Below, piece after piece: positions 35,259-36,625 of a stretch of 36,625 bases of DNA. Numbering within the stretch: the stretch's first letter is position 1; each line of letters starts with the position of its first letter. Made by a program: the position numbers and the translations under genes. Source of the stretch: an uncultured Ruminococcus sp. (GTDB taxonomy: Bacteria > Bacillota > Clostridia > Oscillospirales > Acutalibacteraceae); the NCBI GenBank assembly GCA_902776375.1, contig CACYPV010000017.1:1-36625 (forward strand), read 5' to 3'. The notes under the pieces are model-generated. The model was given only the letters and a program-made list of their open reading frames with translations. It made no database searches and had not been told where the DNA came from.

Positions 35259-36524
35259 TCACTGATTCTTCAAAACATAAACGGTGTCGAGCGTCAGCTT
35301 TTGCGCTGCGGCGATCACCTCGTCCTTGGTAACGCCGTTCATCAGCGCCGACATCTCCTCTATCGACTTAAAGCTTTCGTCAAAAAGCTGTGCCGAGTAC
35401 CAGCCCTCGATGCCGCTGACGGTGTCGTTTGAGGTCTGGTAGGCGTTGATGACAGCCATTTTGGTGGCGCTTATCTCAAAGTCGGTGATCTCGCCGTTCT
35501 TCATGTCCTCGATCTCTTTCAGTATGCCCTTTTCAGCCTTCTCGATATTCTCACCCTCAACGCCGCTGTCGATGAATACAAGCCCCTTCATCTTGTCATA
35601 GCGCGAGGAGCAGTAGTAGCAAAGGCTCTGCTTTTCGCGCACGTTGCAAAACAGCTTGGAGTGCGCGGTGCCGCCGAGGATGGCGCACATCAGCATAGAC
35701 GCGGCGACCTCTTTATCGGGCAGGGCTACGCCGGCTCTGAAGCCCATGACGAGCTTTGACTGCGCGACGTTCATTTCCTCGACTACGCGCTTCGGCTCGC
35801 CCGCAGTCCTGACGACCTCGGTAACAGCCTTAACCGGCGTGCGGTCGGTTTTTTCAAACGCGGATTTGAACACCTGCACCGCCTTGTCGGGCTCGCTGTC
35901 GCCGATGTAGATGACCTCGAACACGGCGGTGTTCAAAAGGTTTTGCCATGTATCGTAAAGCGACTGAGGCGTGGCTTGCTTTATTTTTTCAGCCGTGCCG
36001 TAGCGGTCAACGCCGAATATCTCGTTTTGGCACATGCAGCGTATGAGCTGACTGTTGGCGTAAATGCGCTTATCGTTGAACTCGGAATCTATCACGTCAA
36101 GAAGCTGCCGCCGCTCCTGCTCGACCTCGCTCTCAACAAACGCGCCGTTTTTGAGGTTGGGCTCGAAAATGACTCCGCACAAAAGCAGGGAGAGCTCCTT
36201 CGCCACGCTCTCGCCGTCAAGCGTATAGCGGTCGTCAAGCCCCGAGGCGGAAATAGTGAGCACCTGGTTGTCGCCCGCCTTGCGGATGTTCACGTTGAGC
36301 TCCGCGCCGTAAAGCGAGCTGAGCTTTTTGCTGAGCGCGGTAAAATCGGGGTAAGCCGCTGTTGAGCGCGACAGCACGCCGCAGAGCAGCGCGTTTGCCG
36401 AAGCTGTTTCAGCGCTGAGCGGAACGACTATATTTGCCGATATCTTCATCGTTTTGAACCTGCTGTCCTTAACGGCGGTAAAAAACACGCCGTCGGCAAG
36501 CGCGGTCCTGTTTATATTACTCAT
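35259..36524 (-). CDS. M16-family peptidase homologue without zinc motif (YmfF-like)
   Basis: 421 residues with the M16 fold (NIVVPLSAETASANALLCGVL near residue 31, and REKQSLCYYCSSRYDKMKGLVFIDSGV in the C-terminal half). The HxxEH zinc motif expected in the first 80 residues is absent, as in YmfF-type partners that form heterodimers with a catalytic M16 subunit. It is first in the operon with lgt and folD. The RBS is GGAGATG. Confidence 0.88.
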   Translation of the reverse strand: MSNINRTALADGVFFTAVKDSRFKTMKISANIVVPLSAETASANALLCGVLSRSTAAYPDFTALSKKLSSLYGAELNVNIRKAGDNQVLTISASGLDDRYTLDGESVAKELSLLLCGVIFEPNLKNGAFVESEVEQERRQLLDVIDSEFNDKRIYANSQLIRCMCQNEIFGVDRYGTAEKIKQATPQSLYDTWQNLLNTAVFEVIYIGDSEPDKAVQVFKSAFEKTDRTPVKAVTEVVRTAGEPKRVVEEMNVAQSKLVMGFRAGVALPDKEVAASMLMCAILGGTAHSKLFCNVREKQSLCYYCSSRYDKMKGLVFIDSGVEGENIEKAEKGILKEIEDMKNGEITDFEISATKMAVINAYQTSNDTVSGIEGWYSAQLFDESFKSIEEMSALMNGVTKDEVIAAAQKLTLDTVYVLKNQ

Positions 36525-36542
36525 TCGATCATCTCCGTTTAC

Positions 36543-36593
36543 TTATCTTAATTAGTTATCCTAAATAGTATAACACAATTCTCATTAAGATAA
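36543..36593 (-). promoter_or_regulatory. Extended -10 promoter of the M16-lgt-folD operon, within an inverted repeat
   Basis: On the minus strand TATACT (36567-36572) is preceded by TGT; no good -35 is seen at 17 bases. TTATCTTAAT (36543-36552) and ATTAAGATAA (36584-36593) form a perfect 10-bp inverted repeat whose centre falls on the -10. The remaining bases to the window edge are A-rich with no gene seen. Confidence 0.65.
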
Positions 36594-36625
36594 AAGTCCC
36601 TTTTTTAAAAAGATAAAAAGAAAAA

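Overview
The window is chromosomal DNA from a low-to-mid GC, endospore-forming Clostridia, most likely a gut Ruminococcus/Oscillospiraceae relative. The evidence is a complete spoIIIAA-AH operon, an IspH-ribosomal S1 fusion, L27 with a cleavable N-terminal extension next to its protease Prp, and a lipoprotein alpha-amylase ending in a CBM26-type starch-binding module. The species assignment is inference. Nearly everything is on the minus strand; only hisH-hisF is on plus.

Layout from left to right: the N-terminus of a probable transposase runs off the left edge (1-82), followed by about 630 bases without a gene that are dense in repeats. Next, read on the minus strand, come ligA, spoIIIAA-AH, nusB, a divergent TsaD-like gene, xseA, dnaE and an amidohydrolase (14471 down to 717). 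A 450-base repeat-filled gap separates ligA from an HD-domain gene. Then comes rpiR, an HI0933-type flavoprotein, cmk, plsC and ispH-rpsA (21200 down to 15595). hisH-hisF diverge from rpiR. A more accessory stretch holds an unrecognised 535-residue membrane protein, an SseB-like gene and the amylase (22927-27562). The right part is obgE, mini-III RNase and an Ig-like/SH3/transglutaminase-like protein; rplU-prp-rpmA behind an L21-type leader; and two M16 peptidases, lgt and folD.

The protein-coding part is mostly conserved housekeeping. The part that conventional features do not explain lies between the genes. Six intergenic loci carry short tandem arrays with a strict 7-base period. Most units read TAGNNNN, and the unit sequence changes within an array while the 7-base phase is kept. 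At five loci two arrays face each other as terminal inverted repeats and enclose different hairpin-forming cores, or almost nothing. Core sequences are shared between loci, and one hairpin family shows paired (compensatory) changes. In hisF, dnaE, folD and the HD-domain gene, the stop codon is itself a TAG of such an array. Because 7 is not a multiple of 3, three successive units put stop codons in all three frames. I regard this as the best candidate for an undescribed element; its mechanism is unknown.

Regulatory signals visible by eye include sigma-A-type promoters for nusB, rplU, hisH, rpiR, the amylase and the M16 operon, intrinsic terminators after ligA, rpsA, rpmA, hisF and sseB, and inverted repeats centred on the amylase and M16 promoters. 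No tRNA, rRNA or CRISPR array was recognised.
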